A stretch of DNA of 64,000 nucleotides from the NCBI GenBank assembly GCA_013399115.1, contig VXAA01005620.1, positions 1 through 64,000 on the forward strand, in the 5' to 3' direction. The notes below the pieces were generated by a model. It saw only the letters and a program-made list of their open reading frames with translations, had not been told where the DNA came from and searched no databases. Numbering within the stretch: the stretch's first letter is position 1; each line of letters starts with the position of its first letter. A program made the translations under genes and the position numbers. The DNA comes from Anseranas semipalmata (Eukaryota; Chordata; Aves; Anseriformes; Anseranatidae). Of this stretch, positions 49,576 through 60,659 are shown one piece after another.

Positions 49576-52240
49576 TGACAAGCCTTTCTATTCACATCGA
49601 CCAGCTGATTCAGCAACTGTGAAACTCCAGCTAAACAAGTGGTAACCCCAGAAATGATCTGGAGACCCTTATGGAGTAAAACTAGTTAGCATGTCAGTGT
49701 GAAGCATGGTGTTTATGTCCCAAACCGTGGCTGCAGAGGAGAGTGAACTGGTCCCAGTGAGCCCCAGGGCACAGCACAGGTAGGGATCATCAAAACCTGA
49801 TTTCCTCAGGATTCCTGCCCTTAGGGAAGGGACGAAAGGCAAGGGCCATGGTTTAAACTGGGTGTTTCCAGAGGTAATAAAATACTTTCCCTGCTTGTAC
49901 CTATAATGTCCAGATGCTCATTCCTGCCCCCAAACTCCGTTTCCTTTGTGGGGCTGAGCACCACCAGGCACTGGTGTTGCCACCACTGCCAGAACTGCAG
50001 AAAGCCTGCAAAAGGGGAGAGATGTGACTGCAGCTCACCTGGTTCCTGACTTTGCTCTGCCCAACAGAACACCCATTCCCCTTCTGACTTCACCCACGTA
50101 GCCCCAGTATGGGGCTGCTCTGAGCCCTAGCAAGTTGGGGGAAAATTTGAAAATAGATGTGTCTTATTTTATAACCTACACCCAGATCCTGGTTTTTGTG
50201 ATTGGTGTGGCTGAGCCATCGGCAATTGGTGTGGGCTTCCCTCAGGGATCATCTCACAGAATAAGGATAGTAGTGGAATAATGCTTCACTAGTAAGAGAT
50301 GGGTATTGCTGACTCTATTCTCTGTCTTACTGAAACATGTTTAACAATTTCTCTTCCATATCAGTGCTTTTGCCAGTCTAATATTTATTCTCATTTTGCA
50401 TTGTTTCATGTATCAAATAACAAGTTGGATTCTTTGTTTCCTTATTTTAATAACCATGGCTCTGAAGATATGGAGGGTTAATAATAATGTAAGTATAACA
50501 CAGCTTGTTAAAAAACAATAGATTGGGAAGGGCTGCTATGAATGTGTTGTGTGCCCACAACCAAGAAAACGTAGAGTTATATATTTAAAAGCTTCTCTCT
50601 TAAAAATGATTTTTCTTTTGAAACCAATCAATTCATTTTGAAAAAATTATTGCCTTTTTTAAGCAAAACCAAAATTTATTTTCAGCTAGAAGATAAAATC
50701 TGGAAAAAAAATGTGAAGATAATTTCAACCAATAAGTAAGAACTTAAGGAATAACTTCATGAAGCTGGGAACAATCAGAAGATAATGTGCAACAGTAGAA
50801 AAGTGGGTTATGTGAAAACCCCAAAGAGACAGTAAAAACATGAAATAATAGAAGGTTTAGAAGAGTCCAATGGGGAAAAAAAAAACAGTAGTGGTACTGG
50901 TACTGGTGAAATACATCTTGCTATCTCCAGAAATGGTGTAGTGTTGTTTACAGTAGAACTTAAGACCCTCTCTGTCAGAGAGTGCTGACAGATTTCACAG
51001 TGGTTACAAAGAAAATCCCCTGCAAAGGATTTGCATCAATCATAGAATACACAAGAATCTAGATTGCTCAAAAAAAGGAAAAAAGAAAAAAGCCAAATAT
51101 TTAGGCTAAGAAATAACTCCTAGTACTACAGAATGAAGAGAACACATAAAAGTATTTACACCCATTTCTGGAGCTTTGCAAATATGGTCAACAGGGATAT
51201 TTGTTTTAAATCTACCTACAAGAACGACCTGTGTAAATCCTGGCTGAGATTAAATTTATGCAGCTCCTTCCCTGCCGAGCCAGTGCACACCAGCTGCGGA
51301 AGGGACCTTGTATTCAAAAAGCAGGATTTCTGCTATGCAGGATATTAATTTTCAGGTATAATTTCTGGAAAAGTTTTATCTTGGAAAAGATAAAATTGCA
51401 GTGGATGCTGGGGTCAGTGCAGAATAGTTGGATCACGTCCCAGCAAAAATAGGAATTGCAAGGGATTCTCCTGTTGATATTTTAAACTTTTGTTCATGAA
51501 AGTTTTAATCAATTAAAATGCATTATCTACCCTCTTAACTTTCTCAGAGAGGATTATCTGACATTTACTATTCACCAGTTTTGCTGAAAAGGTTAATAGT
51601 TCACAGGCTGAAGTTAGAAGTAAACAGAATTGATCATTCCTAATGCTTTGGCTGAAATGGAGGGGCTTTGTGTTGACAGGCTAGGAGATGTAATGAGCCT
51701 CTAGTACATTCTTAAGGCTTGTTTCATTTGCTCTGTGAATGGGGAAAGTAAAATTATAGTCTATAGGTGTTTTCCATGGTTCTTTCATAAGCAGGCCTCC
51801 TGACACCAATTAAAGAGATTATGTCATCAACTGAAAAGAAAGCTATAACCTTGTATGTTAATGCCATGATTACTTAAGACAGGGTCACTGGACCCAATAG
51901 AACAGTGAATGACCTTGGTGAAATTAACTTCAGAGCTCAATTCCTAATTAACTGTTTTGAATGAAAGAATGTGTGATTTCAGGCTATTGGTCAAAATATT
52001 CACTTTTTTCTGTACAAGGACTTTGCCACCAGAAGTTAGTCTTCAATAGCATGAAAAACAGGAATAAGATTAGGAAATGGCAAACAGCATGCCCAGAGCT
52101 TTATGAAAGCAAATATTGTGCCCTGGGTATTTTGCTTGAAAAAACTTACTCTCTTGAGACTTCTTTACCCACAGTGTAAAAATTATAATCCTCAGGAGGA
52201 AATGACACATTTGAACACACATCCAGGACAGCTGTAATTG

Positions 52241-52259
52241 AAAAAAAAAAAAAAAAAAA
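52241..52259. repeat. Poly-A tract (19 nt)
   Basis: Longest homopolymer in the window. No retrogene or target duplication was recognised around it. Confidence 0.88.
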
Positions 52260-54933
52260 GCACAAAGTACTAATAAGCAACTATGTAGAAAATATAAATG
52301 TATATTTATAAACATTATAAACTTACCATTTTGTTTTAATAGAATTGCAGCATATACAAACATCTAGTCAGTGAATATGTATTTTCTAAAATTGGAGGAA
52401 TGTAAACAGGAAACGGGGAAACATTGCTGCTTTCTGTCACTGGGGTAAGAGTAGTGGATGCTCCAAAAACAGGGTAGCTGGCCAGAGTCCCCTTGACTTT
52501 GTCTGCCCAGTGTCACAGGCCAATCTCTATCAGAGATGCGTGCAATCAGCCCTCAAGTTGTAGTATTGTTAAGGGCTGTGTTCCCCTTAAATCTATTGCT
52601 CAGCAGTACACCTATCTTGGACATTTGATCAGCTGTGTTAAAGTCATACATACACGGTTCACTTTACCAGGAAGAAATAGATGTCTGAAAACTTTCTCAA
52701 CACTCATAACCATCTGATCTGGCTGTAAGAAAAGTCAGTTTAACCTGCCAGTCTTTTTCTGATTTCCTAAATAGCTCTTCTTACTTATGGTCCAAGTCAT
52801 ATTCAAACTAAGACTGCCAGTCTTGAGGATGTTGTTAATCCAATATTCCAGCAAGGAGCAAATTCATCTTCAAAATTATTATAAAGCTAATGGCAACTTG
52901 CTTCATGCATAGAAAGCCTTCAGATCTGAGCTGCTCATACGAACACATCTTACTTTCATGGGGCTGAATTCACATGATCAAATGTTATGTTTAGAGCTTA
53001 TTGAGGACTTTAGTGAAACTATTAAAGAGACTGTCAAGGAAAGCAATTAGAGTTTATAATATACGGTCTCTTTAGCATACCTTTCTTTTTCTGCCAAATT
53101 TCAGGTGATGCAGAGAGAGAACTTGTGCTGACTTACCAACTCTTTCTTGATGACATTTTCTGGCTGGAGCTGTCACTGCCTTTCCTCATCTCCCACCATT
53201 GCTCCCAGTCATCTGCTCTCACCCAGACTAGAAGGGCAGCTGGGCTGCCCCTGCAGACCATGCAGGGTTGTAGGAAACCAGGCCATGTACTTTTGTAGCT
53301 GTCCTACTTCCCTTCTTTCACGTGCGTGGATGAATGTGCACATGACGACACTGCTTGCAAGAGACAGGCTGTCAGTGTCTCCCTATTACTTGTTATACAG
53401 CAGTGCCCAGAGGCTGTCACCATGCCCTGGATGTGCTTGGTGCTCCACACACACATTGACTAAAAAAGGAGAGCTCAGCACCAAGTGGGTGTTCCTCAAG
53501 TGTTATTATTTCCTTTTACAAAGGGGGAAGCAGTGCAGGAGTCTAGATCTGATGCCTAAATGAACCTGTGAGGCTTGGGGCTTGGCATCTTCACAGCTCG
53601 GTGCACTGGGCTGAATGTGCATGTGTGTGCAGGAAGGTACGGTCCCCTTATTAACAATGGGTTAATGGAGATGTCTGCGCCAGCTCTGAGTACGGCAGAG
53701 GTTTCTTCCTTTGAATGCTCTGGATGTGCTTCTGCTACTGAATGATGTGATGGAGCTGGTTCCTCTCTCTGGCTGCTGTGATGGGATGAGGTAAGTGAAC
53801 ACTGAAGTACCTCCAGGAGGGAAGGCAGGAACTTCTCCAATCTGTCCACATCCAATTCTACTAGCAGAAGTGATTAGACAACATAGCCCAGAGTACCTGG
53901 TGCTCAGAGACAGCGGAGGTATCTATGCACCATGCACAAAACCCCTCAGGAAGTCTGTAGCCATGCCAAGGAGTCAGCCAGCTTCCTGAGACTCCATCTG
54001 CGTTCACAAACCACATCTGTGCCAACCATACAGTACTGCTGGTTGGCCACCAGGCCAGCTGCTCCTCTCCTCATGTGGAAAGAAAATCTGCCTGGGCTTG
54101 GACACAGGCATTCACTGTTCATGGGAACACTCTGAAACATCGGAGTGTGCAAAAGCGTTTTCCCACGGTCACCAGGTTATAAAAGAGCGTGCTTAAATGG
54201 GGATCCACATCCAGCTCTAGGGGACAGCTAGGGAGACTGAAGGAGGTGCACCAGCAATTAAACTGGTGCAAGCTGGGTAACATCACTGGTTCCTGTATGG
54301 AGTTATGGCATGTGGATGGGAAGGCATTAATTGAACATTAAGATTTGTGGAACTTAAGACCATGTAATATAGGGAACACAAAGCATTCAATTCAGTTTGA
54401 ATCCAACCAAATATGGGCAGCTGCTTCCTATAAGAAAAGAACACACAAAACTAAATCTCATAGAGCTTTCTGGCCTTATTTTTACTGTGGGTCAGAAATA
54501 TGCCCGTTAGACTGGGCAGGACTGTAATCAAACAACCCATAGGGTTGGATATCACCAACCTCACAGTGAGTTCAGCCTCACAGAGCACACTTCAGATAAC
54601 TACCTTTCACACTCTGGCCCCTGGCTAATAAATGGCAAAGGAGCAGTTGGTAAATTCGCTGAAAGGTACAATTAAAAGTGATAGGGACATTCTGCTTGCT
54701 GAAAGCAATGTATTCTTTACAGCTTGTTTGTGGAGGATGGAAAAGAAAAGGAAAGGAAAAGATTTCTCCTGTCACTGTGGACCACCCATGAAACTTTTTG
54801 TCTCCTAATTCTGGCACCACAAAGAAAAGAGATACTTGTTGCTTAAAGCGATGCCTGGAGTTCTCATGTGTGTTTCTCCCCATACAGTAAGGCTTTTGGA
54901 AGCTAATTGCATTAACGTGTTATCAGAGTAAAA

Positions 54934-54953
54934 GCAGGTGTTGCAACACCTGC
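54934..54953. repeat. Perfect 20-bp palindrome with two E-boxes
   Basis: The sequence gcaggtgttgcaacacctgc equals its own reverse complement. It contains CAGGTG and CACCTG E-boxes around a TTGCAA core. It could be a dimeric bHLH/ZEB or C/EBP-type site; function is inference. Confidence 0.7.
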
Positions 54954-55069
54954 ATTTTCTAAAGCTGAATTTCATTAAGAATCTGCATTTTAGGAGGGTC
55001 AGGGCATATGGTTTATACAAAGGTGATATTTAAGGGGCTGGGGCTGCAGAGAACCACTAAATTGTAAAG

Positions 55070-55660
55070 GTTAATAACTTGTGCCGTGAAACCCTGCAAA
55101 TTATTGACTACCAGAGCTAAGCCCTGGATAAACTGGGAGGAGCCGTTGACTCCCTCGAGGGTAGAGGGGCCTTGCAGAGAGAACTTGACAAATTAGAGGG
55201 CTGGGCAATCACCAACCGTATGAAGTTTAACAAGAGCAAGTGCCGGGTCCTGCACCTGGGAAGGGGCAACCCTGGCTGTACCTACAGACTGAGGGAAGAG
55301 AGGCTGGAGAGCAGCCCTGCAGAGAGGGATCTGGGGGTTCTGGTTGGCAGCAAGTTGAATATGAACCAGCAGCGTGTCCTGACAGCCAAAAGGGCCAACT
55401 GTACCCTGGGGTGCATCAAGCACGGCATTGCTAGCTGGTTGAGGGAAGTGATTGTCCCGCTCTGCTCTGCGCTGGTGCGGCCTTCCCAGGGCAGTGGTCA
55501 CAGCACTGAGCCTGCCAGAGTTCAAGAAGTGTTTCGACAACGCTCTCAGACACATTGCTTGGTTTTTGGGTGGTCCTGTGTGGAGCCAGGAGCTGGACTC
55601 AATGATCCTTGTGGGTCCCTTCCAGCTCAGGATATTCTATGATTCTGTGATTCTATGATA
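55070..55660 (+). mobile_element. CR1 LINE 3' fragment with part of reverse transcriptase and an internal deletion
   Basis: This 5'-truncated copy enters within the reverse-transcriptase ORF. An open frame at 55172-55642 begins with the thumb-side RT region (LEGWAITNRMKFNKSKCRVL, then LGVLVGSKLNMNQQRVLTAK) and reaches LCSALVRP. There the rest of the RT C-terminus is missing: at about 55482 the frame jumps into 3' sequence equivalent to the gcccaggg...agtcacc part of the copy at 27940. The element ends in attctatgattctgtgattc repeats. The frame after the jump is not RT, so it is not a functional protein. Confidence 0.93.
55172..55481 (+). pseudogene. CR1 ORF2 reverse-transcriptase fragment (dead)
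   Basis: About 103 codons of CR1 ORF2 covering the segment around MKFNKSKCRVLHLG, DLGVLVGSKLNM and NCTLGCIKHGIASWLREVIV. The endonuclease, the catalytic palm motifs and the C-terminal end are absent, so it cannot encode an active enzyme. Confidence 0.88.
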
Positions 55661-57600
55661 GCGCTGAGTTGTCCAAAGGAATTTGGCATGGGAGTGATTT
55701 TCAGAAGTGGCAGTGAAGTCGGTTTGTGTGATTAACCTTTTGTCCCATGCCTTAGCCTTTGCTGGGACCCAATTACAGTGCTCAGCACTTTACAGGATGC
55801 AGCTCCTTAGATCAGGCCTTTGAGAGTGTAGAGCTGAGGTCAGCAGGCTGTTTGACACCATCTTCCTTCAGGAGCCAGATCAGAGTGAATGAGGCAGGTT
55901 TTAGTAAATAAATATTGTGATTACAAAGAACATGACAGTAGCAACACTAAGTCTGGAAAGTCTCCTGGTAATGATGGTTTTCTAGGAACAGCAAGCAGCT
56001 TATGGGTTAGAAGGCCTGAAGTGGAAGACCTGCTTACTCACGTGAGTGAGGGCTACCAGCAGTAGGAGGGGTGGCAAGATTAAGCTCTGAAGGAATGAAG
56101 TGCTAATGGGTCTGACACTGAGGGGCTCAGCAGCTACTTGCACAGTTGAGGATATGGCCTGTGACATAACACATTCAGCCATGCAAGCTTCGTGCGCACA
56201 TGTCCATGTCATAAATACCAGCAACTTGTTAAGTGCGTATAATCCCTCCCGTTAGAGACAGGAGAGCTACTTCCTTGTAAAAGCATGTTAAAGTCCTGAG
56301 AAAATACACTGCCTTGTGCCAGCACTCATCTGTACACTGAATCGTATAAGGAGGGAATACATCTTGGGTGAGATACCCTTACTACAGCAACAGCCCTCTC
56401 CACCACTTGTCCGTGTTTGATAGCACACCAGAGCAGCAGGAGGAAGTATGAAAAGCTCTGTTAAAAGCAGAGAGATGATTCCTGCAGGGGAGACAGTGGA
56501 GGGCAGCAAAATATCCATCTTCCAGGTACAAATCCTGGTGCTGAGGGTGTGCAGAACAGAGACCTAGGATAACTTACAGAGATCACTTGAATCCAAGTGA
56601 AAGTGAGGTTTTCTTACTTGCACTACTGGTCTAGGCTGGGAAGATTCAGAAAGTATTTAAACTCAGTATTGCTATGAATGCACCATGAGCTTCGGAAAGG
56701 TCCAGTTCTGAGTCCTTTTGTATAACATGGGCATATTTCATGCAGTGCTTCAAATAAAGAATTAATATCTAGTTCTGTTAGGTATTATTGGTCTCATTAT
56801 TACTATTAGTCTCATTATTATTAGTGGTCTCATTACTCACATGCAGCCTGATCATACTGTCATGGGTCTGTGCGTAAAGTACCACGTGGTTTCATTCCAG
56901 CTCACTACAGCTTTCAGCCCAAACTGTCCTTAGCTGAAACCTGCCAGTTGCCAGCAACCACGGAGAGAAGTACTTTTTTCCCCCCATCCCTCCTGGCTGC
57001 AATGAGTTGCCTCTCTTAAATGCAGTACTTCCACAGGATGCCTCTTGTCCTGAACAAATGTGCTAGAAACCTGTCACAAGGAAAATCATTTAATTACTAC
57101 TATCAGTTGAAAGATTTAATTCAAATGCACAGGAAAGCTGTGGCATGCTCCAAACAGAGCAAGGCAGATTTGTCTTGTAAAAGTTTTGGAATAAAATCTT
57201 CCCAAGTGGAAATGAGAGATGGGCCACAGAAATGACTGACGTTCGCTTCCTTCCTTCAGTTGTGAGCTATTTCAGACATGATTGGCAACGTCTTTCCTAA
57301 GTCCTTCCTCTGAAATCCACTTATTTTTGAGTAAATATGCTGTGCCTTCCTTCTTTATCACTATTAGCAAGTGCACAGAACCTGGATAGCAGTTAGGTTT
57401 TGTGCATATGAAGATGGAAGTATGTTTGCACAACTAATTTTCACAAGAGCAGCCTTCCCAAAGTAGCCTGAGAAAAAGGAGCAGCTGCCCACAGCTCTGG
57501 AGAGCCTGCTGGGGCTAAGAAGGCTCCAGTATCGTCAGCTCTTCCCAAAAGATGCTCCAGCAGTGATTTCCATGTGAGCTAACCACACTAAAACACTCCT
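55661..57600. other. Intergenic, no gene recognised
   Basis: Unique sequence apart from an 18-bp minisatellite at 56791-56840. Confidence 0.55.
56791..56840. repeat. 18-bp minisatellite, about 2.8 copies
   Basis: Units starting gtctcattattactatta (56791-56808), gtctcattattattagtg (56809-56826) and a partial gtctcattactcac. Confidence 0.75.
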
Positions 57601-57790
57601 CTTACATAGCACTCTTCTCACCAGCAGATCTCAAAGCACTTGACAAAGGCAACACCAATATCTCCTTTTCACAAGCAGAAATGATCAGTCGCTGGATCAT
57701 TCAGGAGGCTATCATACAAACCAAGAACAGAAGACAGGGCACCTGAGTTCCTCAGGCACAGCTCCAGCCCCTAGGCCACACCACTCCTGC
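57601..57790 (-). repeat. MIR-like CORE-SINE remnant
   Basis: Read on the plus strand it follows a MIR-type element in reverse complement: cagatctcaaagcacttgac, then tccttttcacaagcagaaa, then gagttcctcaggcacagctc and cagcccctaggccacac. These correspond to the tail, core and tRNA-like head in the expected order. The copy is old, as expected for MIR in a bird genome. Confidence 0.6.
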
Positions 57791-58989
57791 CCAACAAGAA
57801 CTAGGGCAGGCGATAAAGCTACTTTCAGATTGTTTGCTGGTGGATAGTCAAGCCTGCATTATAGCAACCTTGATATACAGATTTAGGATGCCTCTGACTC
57901 AAGTCCTTCTTTGACAGGTCTTCTCCTTCACCTTGTACAGCCCAACCTACAGGACATATGAAACACAGGAGGCTGTGGGTATGTAGCTGCAGGATTGTAA
58001 CAGCTTGAGGAAAACAAGCCATTAAAACCTTCCCTCGAACCTGCTGGGACGCTGTGTCTTCCTGAGCTGACAGCCTGGTGGCAGGGTGCCTCAAAGCCAC
58101 GTGCTGTCCTGTCCCTGTGGCAGGGACAAGTGCTAATGGCAGTGCACTCTGTTGGCCTGCCTGATTCGGAGCTGGTGTGTGAGGAGGAGATGACTGAATG
58201 AGGCTGCATATTGCAAGAGCTGGAGCAATCAGGGTGAACTTCTCTTGACCTCTCCCTAATGTCAGTGTTTGAGCACAAAACCTCAGACTTTCATACACTA
58301 CATGTTTTCATTCATTTTTACAGATACATTCATGCTGCGATTGTTCCAGGTTCTTCTGTTTCCATTTCCCCTGGAGATCTGCGAGTCAGGCGCATACAAG
58401 ACATCTTCTGCCAGCAGTTACATGCTGCTCTTTGTCACCATGCTCCAGCACTGTACCATGAGGAAACTGCTCCTCTCGGCTTTGCTGCGCTCTTTTCATC
58501 AGCTGGGATTTTTCCTGACAAAAGGAACTGGAGCCCTCTAGTGTTGAGTTTTGAAGCTTGCAAGAAATCTCTTTAGTAAACCAGAGACAGGGCTGGATTA
58601 AGCCATCCCAGCTTCACCTGGAAGCTGCTGATGAGCTGCTATTAATAGGCATCAGTCTGCTCTGCATTGTCTTTGCATTAGTAGCAACATTACATACAGT
58701 GATATTCCAAAATAAATTTCAGCTTCAAAAGCCACAGACTTATAGAAAGATAAATTAAAAAATCTTATCATATACAACCAGCCTACTCTAATCTCAGTGA
58801 CTGAAAAAGGTGGCTTTTTTAATCACTGGAGTTCAATTAATAGGGTATGATATAAGCCAACTATGTAGGAGGCATATATTAGAAAGAGAGCAGTGGTGAT
58901 TATAGGATTTGCAATTTCACTTGAATTTCAAAGCCGAACAGAAGAAATCAATCTCTGTTCACAGAGTTGTGCAAAAGGACTGATTTCCA

Positions 58990-59020
58990 CTTAGGGAAAT
59001 TCAGAGTGAGTTTCCCTAAG
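58990..59020. repeat. Perfect inverted repeat, 10-bp stem, 11-nt loop
   Basis: Arms cttagggaaa (58990-58999) and tttccctaag (59011-59020). Confidence 0.75.
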
Positions 59021-59314
59021 CCTGAGATGTTTCAGGATGTGGTTATGGCAGAACAGTGTACACGCTTTGGAAGAGGTAGCATTTTTAACTACTGAGAATT
59101 CCTGGGATTGTTTCAAACAGTAAATTTGGGTTTATTTTTCATTAATTTTATTTTTACATTACTCTTTTCTGCCTCTTTCAATGATATTAACTTGACAGTG
59201 AAAGCTGATATTGAAACCACTTTAAATACAAGTACCAGCATTTTCTTTTGAGAAAATAAAGTACTTATTATGCAACCATGATTATTTCACTTTTTCAGAG
59301 TTGGATTATATTTG

Positions 59315-59339
59315 CTTTTTTTTTTTCTTTTTTTTTTTT
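59315..59339. repeat. T-rich tract
   Basis: Twenty-five bases of T with a single C. Confidence 0.85.
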
Positions 59340-60636
59340 GTGGGGAGATATTTTGATTTGCTGTAATCGTCTTCTGATTTAAATTGTTTCTACTGCAGAC
59401 TCATTTAAGACATCCTAAAAAATGTGTACTTTTAAGTCTTGTAAACTGGCTTCGAACAGTCTCTAGACAGGGATCCTAATTCTATACCTTGCCTTTTAGG
59501 GCCATTTTATTAGAAGTTATTGGTGTTATTATTTACTGCAAATTGCAGTGGTATTCTACAGACGTGAGACCAGAAGGTCTTTGCCCTGTAACGCTCACAC
59601 TCCGGCTCAGGGAGACACAACCTATGGAATAACATCATGCAGCACATGGCCTTGTAGAGATGCACTCCCTAAGAAAGCCAGCCTTGAAAGGTCTCATGAA
59701 GGAAGCAGTTTCTAAAGGGGATTTTGAAGGTGGGGAAAAAGAGAGGTGATGTTATTAACATGAGGCCCAGTCCTCTGAGATGAGCCCCCTCTGCCGCCAG
59801 TGTAACACATTGAAGACTGAGACCCAAGGCAGGGGGGCTTTCCCAGCAATGCAATCACTAGCGAATAGCTAGTTTGCAAATAACCAGCTGCAAATGTTGT
59901 GCATTTAACTGCTTTCATTGCACATTGGCTTCTTCCCTGCTTCCAATGCAATTCAAGACCACATATTTCCTGTGTGAAAGAAACAACCTAAGCTGTGAAC
60001 AGAGCTTCTCCACAGTGACAAGAGCTTTCCAAGCTCCCAGCTTGTAAGACAATAGAGGGACATGGCTTCTCATGAGCTGTTGAGACACCCTCTGAAAATT
60101 CAGGCCTTTTAAAGGTGTTTCAAGTTGTTCTGTTTCAAGAAAAGGTAAGCATTAATAAAAACACCCAACAGCATTAAGTCACTTAAAAACCCTGTCTACA
60201 TTTGGTTTCCGTTTAGGTGAAGGTCATGTTTGATCTTTCTATGTTTTGCTTCCTGGTTCTCACCATATGTCAACGATCATGATTATAACTTGACACAAAA
60301 GTGTATTCAGCAAGTGATGCACTTCCTCTACTTGTGGTTAAACACAACACCTACAGAAAAAATTATATTTTATGATTCAAGACTGCAGTAACAGCAGCTG
60401 GAAGAGATAACACATAGGTATTTCCGTTTTTACTGTCTACATTGCACAGCATATCAGAGATTGAAAACCATAGTGCAGTTGCTGTCTTTCACCACGGCAC
60501 AGCTGAAATGGAAATAATTGATGCCGATAGTACCTTTCACTGAGACAGGATTCCTAATACCTCATGCAAACAGCAGCTGTATGTCTGAGAGACACAGAGC
60601 TCTAACGAAGCAAAGAAGGAAGAGTATGACAGAAGA

Positions 60637-60659
60637 CATTACAGTAATGTACTGTAATG
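60637..60659. repeat. Perfect inverted repeat, 10-bp stem, 3-nt loop
   Basis: Arms cattacagta (60637-60646) and tactgtaatg (60650-60659) around atg. Confidence 0.78.

Larger units (their letters stand above)
49576..55069. other. Intergenic, no gene recognised
   Basis: Holds an A19 run at 52241-52259, a TAAT/GATTA-rich block at about 51760-51960 and a perfect 20-bp palindrome at 54934-54953. A 138-codon frame at 53147-53563 shows no domain. Confidence 0.55.

Noticed and set aside
53147..53563. 138-codon plus-strand frame.
   Set aside because: Cys/Ser/Leu-rich composition typical of random GC-richer sequence, with no recognisable family.
55172..55642. 156-codon frame as a host gene.
   Set aside because: It is CR1 reverse transcriptase for its first two thirds and CR1 3' sequence after the deletion junction.
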